The position numbers were made by a program, and so were the translations under genes. The notes under the pieces are model-generated. The model saw nothing but the letters and a program-made list of their open reading frames with translations, was not told the DNA's origin and did no database searches. Positions 28,909 through 37,957 of a stretch of DNA of 64,000 nucleotides are shown here, in pieces. This DNA is from Hyphomicrobium_A sp963722495. Lineage in GTDB: Bacteria; Pseudomonadota; Alphaproteobacteria; Rhizobiales; Hyphomicrobiaceae. Each line of letters opens with the position of its first letter. Within the stretch, counting starts at the first letter, position 1. The stretch is taken from positions 186,001 through 250,000 of the forward strand of contig CAVRND010000008.1 in the NCBI GenBank assembly GCA_963722495.1, in the 5' to 3' direction.

Positions 28909-29775
28909 ATGGGCGGCATGCGAACGAACGGACGGACGTGGATGGCGGCCTTGCGCGCATGGCCGCATTGGCTGTGGCTAGTACTTTTGGTGGCCGTCGC
29001 TTCCATCGGAGCGGTCACGATCGCCGGGGCGGTGAGTAGCGAAGAGGTCGATACGGCGCTGATCGTCGCTATCGACGTGTCGAATTCGGTCGACGACAAA
29101 CGCTATCAGCTGCAGATGGAGGGCATCGCCCAGGCGCTCGAAGATCCGGGCGTTATCCAGGCGATCGTCGGCGGCGCCAAGGGCGGCATCCTCTTCTCGC
29201 TTGTCACCTGGGCCGATCAGCCGACCGTCAACATGCCGTGGACGCACATCGCCAGCGAGGCGGACGCCAAGGCGGCGGCAAAGAAGGTGCGGGCGTTGCC
29301 GCGTCAGGGCGGCGAGTTCACTTGCATGGCGCGCATGATGCGCATCGTCTCCGACAAGATCGTGTCTCAGATCCCGTCCAAAGCCGCCAAGGTCGTGCTG
29401 GATGTGTCGGGCGACGGCCGCGACAACTGCAACAGCAAAGAGCCGATCGAGCAGGTGCGCGACGAGCTGGTGCAGTACGGCGTCACCGTGAACGGCCTGC
29501 CGATCCTGCAGGGCGGCGGCGGTCCCGAGGTCGTGACCCCGGGCGCGCCGGCGGCGCAGTCATACCTACCCGGCAAGAAGGCGATTGATCCGTTGGAGCA
29601 GTGGTACGCCGATAGCGTAAAGGGCGGCCCTGGCTCCTTCGTGCTGCCGGCCAACGGCTATTCGGATTTTGGCCGCGCCATCCGGCAGAAGTTCGTGCTC
29701 GAAGTGAGCGATGCCGGCAGTCGCGTGCGCCGGTCCTATGCCGACGCCGCGCGACCGAATTTCTTCACGCCCTAG
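28909..29775 (+). CDS. DUF1194 VWA-domain secreted protein
   Basis: 288 residues; membrane or signal segment WLWLVLLVAVASIGAVTIAGAV. A von Willebrand A fold follows with the MIDAS start IVAIDVSNSVDD (DxSxS) and the later VVLDVSGDGRDNC, typical of DUF1194. Probably metal-dependent protein binding in the periplasm. The start could be 28909 or MRTNGRT at 28918. Element B ends only four bases before the start, so the promoter must lie within or upstream of the repeats. Confidence 0.85.
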   Translation: MGGMRTNGRTWMAALRAWPHWLWLVLLVAVASIGAVTIAGAVSSEEVDTALIVAIDVSNSVDDKRYQLQMEGIAQALEDPGVIQAIVGGAKGGILFSLVTWADQPTVNMPWTHIASEADAKAAAKKVRALPRQGGEFTCMARMMRIVSDKIVSQIPSKAAKVVLDVSGDGRDNCNSKEPIEQVRDELVQYGVTVNGLPILQGGGGPEVVTPGAPAAQSYLPGKKAIDPLEQWYADSVKGGPGSFVLPANGYSDFGRAIRQKFVLEVSDAGSRVRRSYADAARPNFFTP

Positions 29776-29793
29776 CCGATATCACGGCAAGGA

Positions 29794-29994
29794 TCAGAGA
29801 TCCTGGTAGTCGGCAGAGGCGCAACGCCAGCGCTTGATTTCCCAATTGGGGTGCTGCTCCGCCCACTTCGGCAGGTGCGGCTGCGCCTGGAACAGGCAGC
29901 CCTTGGTATCGACATTCGCCGCCAATGGGACGCGGTAGTCCTGGCACACGTTCGGATTGCTGACGAGACAGGCTGAGATGACGATTGCGATCAT
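29794..29994 (-). CDS. Small secreted Cys-containing protein (66 aa)
   Basis: MIAIVISACLVSNPNVCQDYRVPL, then GCLFQAQPHLPKWAEQHPNWEIKRWRC. A short hydrophobic leader, four cysteines and the WxxxHPxWxIxxWRC pattern recall a small conserved Rhizobiales protein of unknown function. The leader is short for a signal peptide, so export is uncertain. It converges with the DUF1194 gene. Confidence 0.65.
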   Translation of the reverse strand: MIAIVISACLVSNPNVCQDYRVPLAANVDTKGCLFQAQPHLPKWAEQHPNWEIKRWRCASADYQDL

Positions 29995-30152
29995 ACGCGC
30001 GCTCCTCGACCCGGTTTGGCCATGAAGCCGGCCGTCCGGGACTGAAATGGGCGGACAAGAGTGTCCACTACCACCCGCTATACGAGCACCGGCTGCGCTC
30101 GGTTACAAGGTAACGTCAGTATGTCGCTGCGGCGACCGCCTCGTCCAATAGA

Positions 30153-30962
30153 TCAAGACGTTAGCAGGATTTCGCCTTTGCCGATGGTCGCCAGGTCTCC
30201 GGCATATTTGCGCACCACCCCCGAAAGGGCCTTCGGCGCCTGGGAGCCGAGTTGCGCGCTCATGTAGCGTGACAGGATGCGTAGGATGACGAGGTCGTGT
30301 CGGCCGGAATCGGCGAACGTCGGCAGCATCTGCTCGACCGACGGGCCGATGATCGTGCCACGGCGCAGCAGCAGTCCGGTGTCGGTGCCGAAGCCCAGCT
30401 CCGACCAGATCGTGCCACCAACCATGCGCGAGCCCGCGAAGCTGCCGCACTTGCCGCGAATGAAGATGGTGCCGCGACGCATGCGGTCGCCGACGCGGTC
30501 GCCGGCGTGGCCGTCGACGACGATGAGGCCGCCGGTCATGCCGAACTTGTCGCCGGGGCTGAGGCCGCCCACTTGGCCGGCCGCCGATCCTTTGACGAAG
30601 ATCTGGCCGCCGCTGATTCCCGAGCCGAGCAGCGCACCTGCGTCGCCCCTAATCTCCAGGCGTCCGCCGCGCATGTTGCGGCCGGCGGCGACGCCGACGT
30701 CACCTTCTACAATTACAGTGCCGTGATCGAGGTCGGCGCCGACGTGATCGAGACGCGCAGAGCCGCTTTCGATCTTCACCGTGTCGCCGGGCCTGCCGGA
30801 GACGGCGAACACGTCACCGACGGTGAGCGCGCTCTTGGTCGAGCCGACGACGAGCTTCAGCACCTCGGCGAGCGGGATCGACGACAGCCGCTTCGGCGTC
30901 AGGTGCGAAAGGTCGAGCCGTTCCGCGGGGGCGGTGTTGAGCCGGAAAGTAAGACCGCTCAT
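30153..30962 (-). CDS. fhcC: Formyltransferase/hydrolase complex subunit C
   Basis: 269 residues. After a short N-terminal part the protein is a beta-helix with repeated GxxGxxxG turns (GVAAGRNMRGGRLEIRGDAG, GSGISGGQIFVKGSAAGQVG, GDRMRRGTIFIRGKCG), as in FwdC/FhcC and the GltB C-domain. It is a structural subunit of the complex that converts formyl-H4MPT to formate through methanofuran. The start ATG overlaps the fhcD stop by four bases. Last gene of the fhcBADC operon. Confidence 0.95.
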   Translation of the reverse strand: MSGLTFRLNTAPAERLDLSHLTPKRLSSIPLAEVLKLVVGSTKSALTVGDVFAVSGRPGDTVKIESGSARLDHVGADLDHGTVIVEGDVGVAAGRNMRGGRLEIRGDAGALLGSGISGGQIFVKGSAAGQVGGLSPGDKFGMTGGLIVVDGHAGDRVGDRMRRGTIFIRGKCGSFAGSRMVGGTIWSELGFGTDTGLLLRRGTIIGPSVEQMLPTFADSGRHDLVILRILSRYMSAQLGSQAPKALSGVVRKYAGDLATIGKGEILLTS

Positions 30963-31858
30963 GGCAGCAGCTCCCGCAGCTTGTAATGGTGTGGACCTAG
31001 CTTGCCGCCGTAGTTGCCGGCGGTGACGCGCGTCACGCCTCTGGCGGCGCCCGTGTCGATAATGGTCTTGAGGCCGGCCTTCATGGCATTGGCGACGGAC
31101 TTGGAGGTCAAGCCGTCAATGACGATCTCGAGCACGGAGACGGTGTCAGGACCGAGCTCGCTCTTTACCCGGCCGCGGAGCGTCGGACAGAAGGCGTCGT
31201 TGGTGGAGGCGATGGCCCCTTTGTACTTGGAGCCGACCTTGGAGCCGGAACGCACGATGCCGCCGGGGAACGGTGTGATGACGTCGTTCACGGCGCCGAT
31301 GGCATCGACCGCGGCTTCAGCCGTGGCCAGAAGTCCGGCGCGGTCGTTGCCGAGAATGATCAGGTTGCCGCCACCGACGGCGTCGGTGACGATGCCCGTG
31401 GTCTCCTCGATGATGAATTCGCCGTCCATGACGGGCACGCGCCAGAAACGCTTGTCCCCAAGCCGTTTGGCGGTCTGAAATCCGTCGCCGAAGAAGCGCG
31501 GCCCCTGGCCGAGCCCGATACGCTTCTCGGATTCAACGCCCGCGTAACAGGCGGACCCGGGGCTCGTGAGCACGCACTGACCAACGCGGGTCTTGAGCTG
31601 CGAGCTCGTGGATTCCGGCGTGAAACCGAATAGCAGCACGCGCACGCCCGGACGGCCGTCGGGCGTCTCCTCGGGCTTCAATTCCCTGTCGATGCCGACC
31701 TCGGCGCCGGCGCCGATCACCGAGGTGCCGAACCCGCTCATGGTCACCGCCGCCTGGCGGGCCCATTTCATGCTGTCGGCGGTGATGATCACGCCCGTGC
31801 CGCTCATGCCGAAGGCCTCGGCGAACGTGTCGTCGATGGCTATCCCGTTGACCTTCAT
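30959..31858 (-). CDS. fhcD: Formylmethanofuran:H4MPT formyltransferase
   Basis: 299 residues, start 31858 (MKVNGIAIDDTFAEAFGMSG), the usual Ftr start and length. It transfers the formyl group between H4MPT and methanofuran. Other conserved parts are GAEVGIDRELKPEETPDGRPG, GPRFFGDGFQ, EFIIEE and TPFPGGIVRSGSKVGSKYKG. It overlaps fhcA by four bases (ATGA) and fhcC by four, so translation is coupled. Confidence 0.97.
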   Translation of the reverse strand: MKVNGIAIDDTFAEAFGMSGTGVIITADSMKWARQAAVTMSGFGTSVIGAGAEVGIDRELKPEETPDGRPGVRVLLFGFTPESTSSQLKTRVGQCVLTSPGSACYAGVESEKRIGLGQGPRFFGDGFQTAKRLGDKRFWRVPVMDGEFIIEETTGIVTDAVGGGNLIILGNDRAGLLATAEAAVDAIGAVNDVITPFPGGIVRSGSKVGSKYKGAIASTNDAFCPTLRGRVKSELGPDTVSVLEIVIDGLTSKSVANAMKAGLKTIIDTGAARGVTRVTAGNYGGKLGPHHYKLRELLP

Positions 31859-33522
31859 GACGACGTCCTGGACCTGGTCGGTTGCACGATGATCTCGCCG
31901 CGACCACCGTCGATGATCTCGTCGTCGCTCAAGCGGAAGTTCTCCATGCGCACGGTGTGGTAGCGATCGAAGTAGTCCTTCAGCGGCTTCTCGATCGAGC
32001 TGTTGTACTCCGGGCGCACGACGTGCGTGGCGCCGTTGACGACCTTGATCACCTTGCCGTCGCGCACGATCAGCTCGCCGTTCTTGAAGACGAGCAGCGG
32101 CGTCGTGAACATCGCCTCGCGGTCGGCATCGTCCTTGTAGACGGTGATGTCGGCTTTGGCGCCTGGGCCGACGTGTCCCAAGTCCTTGAGACCGAGGCTG
32201 CGCGCTGGTCCGGCACGCGTCAGCACGGCGATCTCGTACAGCGAGTACTCGCGCTCGAGCATCGGCAGCGTCGAGTACTTGAGGGCATCCTGGTTGACGC
32301 GCTGCATCGTGTCCCGGCGGAAGCCGCGGTCCATGAGTAAGCGGATGAGATGCGGATAGGTGTAGAACGGCGCGCCGTTCGGGTGATCGGTGGTGAGGAA
32401 GATCCGCCAGGGATCCTCGCACAGGAGGAACGTCTCCAACCCGATCGCCCATTGCAGCGCGTGCACGTAGCTCTTGTCGCGATAGCGGAACGGGACGACG
32501 CCGCAGCCGGCATCGCACTCGATGTCCATGACGACCCACCGCTTCGGGTCGGCGTTCTTGGCGCCGTTGTACTGACGCATGCTGTCGCCCGATGCCGTGC
32601 ACGTCTGGCCGAACATGACCTGGCCGACGTCGATCGAGATGTTCGGGTACTTCGTGAGGAGGTCGGCAATCTGCACCGCGCCCGACGAAAAGTGGCGGTC
32701 GCCTTCGGTGGCGTAGCTGTGAAACTGGATGTGCGTCAGGTGCAGCGGCAGACCCTCGGTCGCCCGGATCGTCGCCAGCGTCGTCTCGACGTTGCCGGGA
32801 ATGCCGAGGTTGCAGCCGTGCACGTGCAGCGGATGTGTGACGCCGATCTCCAGCAGGCCGCGCGCCAGCGTCAGGATGATGTCGCGCGGCGTGATGCCGT
32901 AGTAGACGTGCTTCTCGTCGAGATCGAGCTTGCGCTGGTTGAACTTGAAGGCGCTGATGCCGCCCGGGTTCACGACCTTCATGGCGATCGCCTGCGCGGC
33001 GTGCATCGTCCAGGCCATGTAGTCTTTGATGAATTCGAAGTCGCGCTTCTCGGCGATGGCGCGCAGCAGGAAGTCGTCGCTGCCGAGCATGACGAACGCG
33101 CCCTTGTCGAGCAGCGGCGTGTCGGCCAACTCCATGTGCGCCTGGCGGGCGTTGGCGGGCAGCATCGCCGGCTCGAAGCAGGCCGTGTAGCCCATCTCGG
33201 CGTAGCGGTATCCGGTGATCATGGTCGAGGGCAGCGCGTGGCCGGTGCCGGCACGCGTCAGCGCCGTATGCGCGACCTCGTCCTTCTCGTGATCCTCCGG
33301 CATCAGCGTGCGGGCGATCGTCACCTTGCCGCCACCGATGTGGGTGTGCGGATCGATGGCGCCGGCCATGACCACGCGGCCGCGCAGGTCATATTCCTTG
33401 TCGACACGCGCCTCGGGTGCGGGCGGCACGATGCGGCCGTCCACGATATAGATATCGCGAACCTCGCCGTTCACATTGTTCGCGGGGTCGTAGACCTTGC
33501 CGCCGGTCAGCTTGATCATCAT
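31855..33522 (-). CDS. fhcA: Formyltransferase/hydrolase complex subunit A (amidohydrolase)
   Basis: 555 residues. Amidohydrolase fold: GRVVMAGAIDPHTHIGGGK contains the first metal ligands (HTH), and LHVHGCNLGIPGN and LTHIQFHSYATEGD the later His ligands. It hydrolyses formyl-methanofuran to formate in the last H4MPT step. Sixteen bases separate it from fhcB; it overlaps fhcD. Length and motifs are as in Methylobacterium FhcA. Confidence 0.97.
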   Translation of the reverse strand: MMIKLTGGKVYDPANNVNGEVRDIYIVDGRIVPPAPEARVDKEYDLRGRVVMAGAIDPHTHIGGGKVTIARTLMPEDHEKDEVAHTALTRAGTGHALPSTMITGYRYAEMGYTACFEPAMLPANARQAHMELADTPLLDKGAFVMLGSDDFLLRAIAEKRDFEFIKDYMAWTMHAAQAIAMKVVNPGGISAFKFNQRKLDLDEKHVYYGITPRDIILTLARGLLEIGVTHPLHVHGCNLGIPGNVETTLATIRATEGLPLHLTHIQFHSYATEGDRHFSSGAVQIADLLTKYPNISIDVGQVMFGQTCTASGDSMRQYNGAKNADPKRWVVMDIECDAGCGVVPFRYRDKSYVHALQWAIGLETFLLCEDPWRIFLTTDHPNGAPFYTYPHLIRLLMDRGFRRDTMQRVNQDALKYSTLPMLEREYSLYEIAVLTRAGPARSLGLKDLGHVGPGAKADITVYKDDADREAMFTTPLLVFKNGELIVRDGKVIKVVNGATHVVRPEYNSSIEKPLKDYFDRYHTVRMENFRLSDDEIIDGGRGEIIVQPTRSRTSS

Positions 33523-33538
33523 TGCGCAGGGCTCACGT

Positions 33539-34924
33539 TCACAGGGCGGCTTCGATGGCAGCCAGGACGTTGGCGGCGCTCGGCAGCTGCGAGCGGCCGA
33601 GATTTTTCATGGGCAGGGAGACGACGTTATCGCAGCGGACCATCTGGCCCGCGTGGTCGATGCCGGGCGTACCGACAGGAATATAGACGGTCGGTGGCTG
33701 CGCGAGGCGCACGCCCGGCGTACCCAACACGATGGACGGAAGTTTTGTCTGCGGCAGGCCGATGTCGGTGCCGATGGAGGCAACCCAGAGCAGAAGGTCG
33801 CCTTCGCCTTCGGTGAGCATGCGGCTGATGTTGTAGCGATAGGAATCGTACTCGGGTTTGCCGTTGGCGTAGCTGACGCGCAGCGGGAAGCCGGTCTGCC
33901 AGGTGCAGGTCGACGCCGCGCTGGGCGCGCCCTCGTTGCCGCCGAGCGAGAGGCCGGCAAAGCGCGTGGTGACGTTGAGCTCGCGCACGATCTCGGTCAT
34001 CAGGTGCACTGTAAGATCGGCCTGCGGCATGCTGAGTGCCGGCGGCGCCCAGACCATGACGCCGTACTTCGCCGCCTTGCACTTTTCGACCACGGCTTCG
34101 ATGGCGGCGAACGGGACGCCGGCAATCTCGTGCGCGGGAGCGCTTGAGGCGCTGCCCTTGGCGGCGCTGGGAATGAGCGAGGAGAAGAGCCCGCCGCGCT
34201 TTGCGGGCGGCGCCTCGGGCGCCTCCGGTGCGGGAACGGCGAAACCGCGCACGCGCGCCGAGATGGCGGCAAGCACTTCGGGGATGCGGTCCTTGGCGAC
34301 CGGGAGCGTGATCACCTGGTCGATGCGCGGGCCGACCGCCGCGGAGGTGTCGAGGCCCTCGCCGATGAAGACGACGGTGCGTTTGGCGGCGAGCGTCTCA
34401 AACATCGTGTGCGGGTTGGTCACGATGCGGTCGAAGAAGCGACCGTGCAGCTTGTGTACGTCGGTCCCGACGATGAGCAGCAGATCGGCGCGGTTACGAA
34501 CTTCGGTGAGCGTGGACATGATCCAGCCGCTCGTCTGCACGACGCGGAAGTTGCGGTACTGACCTTCGCTGAGCGCATGATCGAGGACACCGCATGTGCG
34601 GTCGGCGATCGACAGGACGGCACGGGCGCCGGCGACGTCGCTCGCCATGCCGCCGTAGAGCGGCAACTTGGCTTTGCGCACCAGCTCGGCGGCAGCCTTC
34701 ACCGCCTCATCGAAACTCACCTCGCTGCCACGCACCAGCGGCTTGGCGGCCGGCAGCGGGCGCTGGAAGCCGGCGACCGCGCGCGGGCAGCCGTTGTTGA
34801 CCTTCAGGGTAGATCCGGTGCGGGTGACCTGCAGGTCGTCGCACAGCAGTCCGCAGAAGGGACAGGTGACGTTGTCGTAGGTGTGGGAAGCGCCTTGCTC
34901 ACCACCCTCGGCGTGTGCGGTCAT
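33539..34924 (-). CDS. fhcB: Formyltransferase/hydrolase complex subunit B
   Basis: 461 residues. The start at 34924 (MTAHAEGGEQG) is set by AAGGAG eight bases upstream, rather than the longer frame to 35053. The N-terminus VTCPFCGLLCDDLQV is the Cys-rich motif of the FwdB family. Downstream are KLPLYGGMASDVAGARAV, RTCGVLDHALSEG, LLLIVGTDVHKLHGRFFDRI and SLGGNEGAPSAASTCTWQTG. In methylotrophs this subunit supports the hydrolase complex rather than a tungsten dehydrogenase. First gene of the operon, divergent from the MxaD-like gene. Confidence 0.95.
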   Translation of the reverse strand: MTAHAEGGEQGASHTYDNVTCPFCGLLCDDLQVTRTGSTLKVNNGCPRAVAGFQRPLPAAKPLVRGSEVSFDEAVKAAAELVRKAKLPLYGGMASDVAGARAVLSIADRTCGVLDHALSEGQYRNFRVVQTSGWIMSTLTEVRNRADLLLIVGTDVHKLHGRFFDRIVTNPHTMFETLAAKRTVVFIGEGLDTSAAVGPRIDQVITLPVAKDRIPEVLAAISARVRGFAVPAPEAPEAPPAKRGGLFSSLIPSAAKGSASSAPAHEIAGVPFAAIEAVVEKCKAAKYGVMVWAPPALSMPQADLTVHLMTEIVRELNVTTRFAGLSLGGNEGAPSAASTCTWQTGFPLRVSYANGKPEYDSYRYNISRMLTEGEGDLLLWVASIGTDIGLPQTKLPSIVLGTPGVRLAQPPTVYIPVGTPGIDHAGQMVRCDNVVSLPMKNLGRSQLPSAANVLAAIEAAL

Positions 34925-35094
34925 TCGGTGCAGTCTCCTTCGCGCGGGCCGCAAATAAGCACGGACGCCCACCCAAAACAACAGCGGTGCGAATGCGGCG
35001 GTTTGCCGGGGCGGGGGCCGATTGCGAAGGCGTTTGGGCGCCACTATGGTCACGCCCGAGGCGCGCTAAAAAACCGATACTCGGAGGAAGCCTA
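34925..35094. promoter_or_regulatory. Divergent promoter region fhcB / mxaD-like
   Basis: 170 bases between two divergent starts, with RBS AAGGAG for fhcB and GGAGGA for the plus-strand gene. It must hold both promoters; I cannot assign -35/-10 boxes with confidence. Confidence 0.5.
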
Positions 35095-35625
35095 ATGGTG
35101 AGAGCTCTTGCGCTGGCACTGGCCGCGCTGGCCCTGTTCCCGACCCTTGCGTCCGCTCATGGTCCGTCGCGTCAGAAGGTGACGGAGACGGTCGAGATCA
35201 ATGCGCCGGCCGACAAGGTCTGGGCCGTCATCGGCAACTTCCAGGACATGAGCTGGCACCCTGCCGTCGCCAAGCTCGAGGGGAGCGGCGGCAATGACGC
35301 CAATGCAACCCGCACGCTGACGCTGACGTCGGGCGGCACCATCGCCGAGAAGCTGATTTCGAATGACCCCGCCAAGAAGATCTACAAATACGAGATCACG
35401 CACGTCGATCCCAAGGTGCTGCCGGTCAACAACTACTCCTCGAGCCTCAGCGTGAAGGGCGAAGGGGACAAATCGACGGTCGAGTGGAAGGGCGCCTTCT
35501 ACCGCGGCTTCATGAACAACGATCCCCCGCCGGAGCTGAACGACGAAGCGTCGGTGAAAGCCGTGAAGGGCGTTTATCGCGGTGGTCTCGACGCGTTGAA
35601 GAAGAAGTTCGAGACGGGCGGCTGA
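35095..35625 (+). CDS. MxaD-like SRPBCC family periplasmic protein
   Basis: 176 residues, signal peptide MVRALALALAALALFPTLASA. The mature SRPBCC domain starts KVTETVEINAPADKVWAVIGNFQDMSWHPAV and includes LEGSGGNDANATRTLTL and STVEWKGAFYRGFM. This matches MxaD, a periplasmic protein thought to help methanol dehydrogenase interact with its cytochrome. Start set by GGAGGA. It is followed after 14 bases by a YVTN propeller, and the pair lies near xoxF. Confidence 0.85.
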   Translation: MVRALALALAALALFPTLASAHGPSRQKVTETVEINAPADKVWAVIGNFQDMSWHPAVAKLEGSGGNDANATRTLTLTSGGTIAEKLISNDPAKKIYKYEITHVDPKVLPVNNYSSSLSVKGEGDKSTVEWKGAFYRGFMNNDPPPELNDEASVKAVKGVYRGGLDALKKKFETGG

Positions 35626-35639
35626 CGCCGCGTCCGTCT

Positions 35640-36602
35640 ATGCATCCGCTTCTCAAGCGGACGGCGATCGCGCTTGCGACGGCGATGCTCTCGAGCGTTG
35701 CCGTGCTTGCCGGGCCCGCGACGGTTAGCGAAGCTTTTGTCACAAACCAGAACGGCGACTCGCTGACGATCGTGTCGCTGGCCGACATGAAGGCACTGGC
35801 GGAGATTCCCATCGGCGGCAAGCCGGCCGGCATCGCCATGTCGCCCGACGGCAAGTTCGCCTATCTCACGTCTCCAGACAGCAAGGAACTGGTCGTCGTC
35901 GACGGGGCGGCACGCAAGGTCGCGCGGCGGTTGAAGGTCGGCGAGGCGCCGCTCGGCATTGCCGCGCATCCGACCAACGGACGCGTCTATGTGGCCGACT
36001 GGTACACGCACAAAATCTCTGTGGTCGATCCATCGGCTGGGAAGGTCGTGGCCGAGATCGCCGTGGGGGACTCACCCTCGGGCCTTGCCGTAACGCCCGA
36101 TGGCCGCCTGCTGTTGAGCGCCGACCGCGACAGCGACGCGGTATCGATCATCGACGCGGCGACGAACGCCCGGATCGCGACCATTGCCGTCGGGAAGCGC
36201 CCGTTCGGCATCACCATCGACGCCGAGGGTAAGCGCGCCTACACGGCGAACGTCGCCAGCGATGATGTCAGCGTCATCGACATCGCGGCGGGCAAGGTGG
36301 TCGGAACCGTGCCGGTCGGTCACCGGCCCTACGCGGTGGCGCTCGCGGGGCAGCACGCTTTCGTCACCAACCAGTACTCCAGCACGGTAAGCGTCTTCGA
36401 TGTTGGCAGCCTCAAGGTCGTGCAGACGATCGACGTCGGCGATCATCCCGAAGGCATCCAGACCGACCCGGCGGGAGCGAACGTCTACGTCGCCTGCTGG
36501 TTCGACAACGTTCTGATGCGCATCGATACGGCCAAAATGGCCGTCTCCGGCGAAGTGGCAGTCGGCGACGGCCCACGTGCATTTGGCCTGTTTCTGCGCT
36601 GA
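35640..36602 (+). CDS. YVTN-repeat beta-propeller periplasmic protein
   Basis: 320 residues, signal peptide ending SVAVLAG. About seven blades with the repeated pattern G(I/L)AxxPDGxxxYxxxxxxxxxxVVD: MSPDGKFAYLTSPDSKELVVVD, AHPTNGRVYVADWYTHKISVVD, TPDGRLLLSADRDSDAVSIID, IDAEGKRAYTANVASDDVSVID. This type accompanies PQQ dehydrogenase clusters, but its exact role is unknown. It likely shares a transcript with the MxaD-like gene. Confidence 0.88.
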   Translation: MHPLLKRTAIALATAMLSSVAVLAGPATVSEAFVTNQNGDSLTIVSLADMKALAEIPIGGKPAGIAMSPDGKFAYLTSPDSKELVVVDGAARKVARRLKVGEAPLGIAAHPTNGRVYVADWYTHKISVVDPSAGKVVAEIAVGDSPSGLAVTPDGRLLLSADRDSDAVSIIDAATNARIATIAVGKRPFGITIDAEGKRAYTANVASDDVSVIDIAAGKVVGTVPVGHRPYAVALAGQHAFVTNQYSSTVSVFDVGSLKVVQTIDVGDHPEGIQTDPAGANVYVACWFDNVLMRIDTAKMAVSGEVAVGDGPRAFGLFLR

Positions 36603-36778
36603 GTTAAGCTCCGCTAGCTGACGGTTCTTGCGGTGCAGCGTTCAAGCCGCCGTAAACCGCATGACCAATCGTTAAGGTGCAGACTGTTTACGGGCGCGCG
36701 GTCCCAGAGGTAGAACGTGGCAACAAGAGCAACAATGTTACCTAGCGTGGCAACGTTCACTGGGAAGGAAGCGTTATT
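36603..36778 (+). promoter_or_regulatory. Leader with direct repeats CGTGGCAAC
   Basis: CGTGGCAAC occurs at 36716-36724 and again at 36746-36754, exactly 30 bases apart, about three helical turns. CGTGGCAA also occurs at 40258-40265 just before xoxF. These could be activator sites; this is inference from spacing and repetition only. Confidence 0.35.
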
Positions 36779-37510
36779 ATGCGGTTCTATGGTTTGGGTG
36801 GCGCAGTTGTAGCCCTCGCACTCGTATTCGGGTCTCACGTCGTGAACGCGCAAGCTGCCGATCAGCCCAAGCCGACCGATACGGCCACGTCCGAGCCGAA
36901 GGCGACCGACTTGATCTTCGAGCGCAAGCACCTGGCGAAGGTTGAGCCCGGCAAGCAGATTGACTACAAGTTCAATCGCACGGCGAGCGACGAGAGGATG
37001 CTCGGGCAGGGATTCTCCGACGACATCACGCTGAAGGTCACCGCCGACAAGCCGGACGACAACAAAGACCTTCTGCTGCAGATCTACACCGGCGCGCGCG
37101 CGCGCGATCCGCAGAAGCTGGAGAAGTTCAGCATCAATCCCGTCTTCGCGGTGTTCTTCTCGCAGGCGACCAGCACCTTCAATCAGCTCGCCGGCGGCCA
37201 GGTGAACTACCTGCAGAAGAGCTTCTCCGACGGCTGGATGAAGGCCAAGGTCGAACCGATCAAGGTCGACTACAACGGCAAGCAGATCGACGCCCATCGC
37301 ATCTCCATGACGCCGTTCGTCGGCGACAAGTACGAGACCAAGATGCAGGGCTGGGAGGGCGCCAAGTACGTCGTCGTCGTCAGCGATCAGGTGCCGGGCG
37401 AGATCGTCGATCTGCTCGCCACCTATCACAACCGCTATCCGCCGGCGAAGCTGAAGCTGTCCGAGCGCATTACGCTGGCCGGCGTCACCGGATTGGAGAA
37501 CCCGCAATGA
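36779..37510 (+). CDS. Secreted protein of unknown function next to xox genes
   Basis: 243 residues; signal peptide MRFYGLGGAVVALALVFGSHVVNA, then a Thr/Pro/Lys linker and a globular domain (LIFERKHLAKVEPGKQIDYKF, GFSDDITLKVTADK, FAVFFSQATSTFNQLAGGQVNYLQ, RISMTPFVGDKYETKMQGWEG). There are no cysteines or haem motif in the mature domain. I do not recognise a named family. Its stop overlaps the next gene by four bases (ATGA). The position between the MxaD/propeller pair and the SoxYZ-like/XoxF genes points to a periplasmic role in methanol oxidation. Confidence 0.8.
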   Translation: MRFYGLGGAVVALALVFGSHVVNAQAADQPKPTDTATSEPKATDLIFERKHLAKVEPGKQIDYKFNRTASDERMLGQGFSDDITLKVTADKPDDNKDLLLQIYTGARARDPQKLEKFSINPVFAVFFSQATSTFNQLAGGQVNYLQKSFSDGWMKAKVEPIKVDYNGKQIDAHRISMTPFVGDKYETKMQGWEGAKYVVVVSDQVPGEIVDLLATYHNRYPPAKLKLSERITLAGVTGLENPQ

Positions 37511-37869
37511 GGATGCGTCTCTTCACGACTTGTCTTGCGGCGGCCGTCGCCGCTCTGCTGACCGCCGGCCCCGGGCGCGCGGTCCAGCTGCCGGTCAACG
37601 ATTACCCGACCAACGCACGCGCCGACTACGTGTTCGCCTGCATGCAGACGAACGGCCAGACGCGTGTGGCGCTCGACAAGTGCTCGTGCTCGATCGACGC
37701 CATTGCGGCGCTGCTTCCCTATGACGAGTACGAGCAGGCAGAGACCATCATGTCCGTGCGCCAGAAGGGCGGCGAGAGCGTCACGATGTTCAACAACTTC
37801 GCGCCGTTCCTGGAGAAGGTGAAGAACCTCAAGCGCGCGCAAGTCGAAGCGGAGCTTCGCTGCTTCTAG
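37507..37869 (+). CDS. Small secreted protein coupled to upstream gene
   Basis: 120 residues, signal peptide MRMRLFTTCLAAAVAALLTAGPGRA. The mature helical protein has four cysteines: VFACMQTNGQ, DKCSCSIDAIAALLPYDEYEQ and the C-terminal RCF. The spacing suggests two disulfides. YDEYEQAETIMSVRQKGGE is a strongly charged helix. Family unrecognised. Translation is coupled to the preceding gene by a four-base overlap, so the two products may act together. Confidence 0.8.
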   Translation: MRMRLFTTCLAAAVAALLTAGPGRAVQLPVNDYPTNARADYVFACMQTNGQTRVALDKCSCSIDAIAALLPYDEYEQAETIMSVRQKGGESVTMFNNFAPFLEKVKNLKRAQVEAELRCF

Positions 37870-37904
37870 ACCGGGCTTAGTGCTCGGTGCTGACAGCGAT
37901 AAAG

Positions 37905-37935
37905 AAAAGGGCGCCGGTTAGGGCGCCCTTTTGTT
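37905..37935. terminator. Bidirectional intrinsic terminator
   Basis: Arms AAAAGGGCGCC and GGCGCCCTTTT around GGTTAG, T-rich on both strands, between two convergent genes. Confidence 0.85.
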
Positions 37936-37957
37936 TGTCAGTGTGATTGCGAGCGCC

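Noticed and set aside
32350..33816. 488-codon open frame antisense to fhcA/fhcB
   Set aside because: Overlaps two well-supported genes; composition typical of antisense shadow.
36779..37869. Lanmodulin-like EF-hand protein
   Set aside because: No DxDxDG-type loop in either product, nor in any other small secreted protein of the window.
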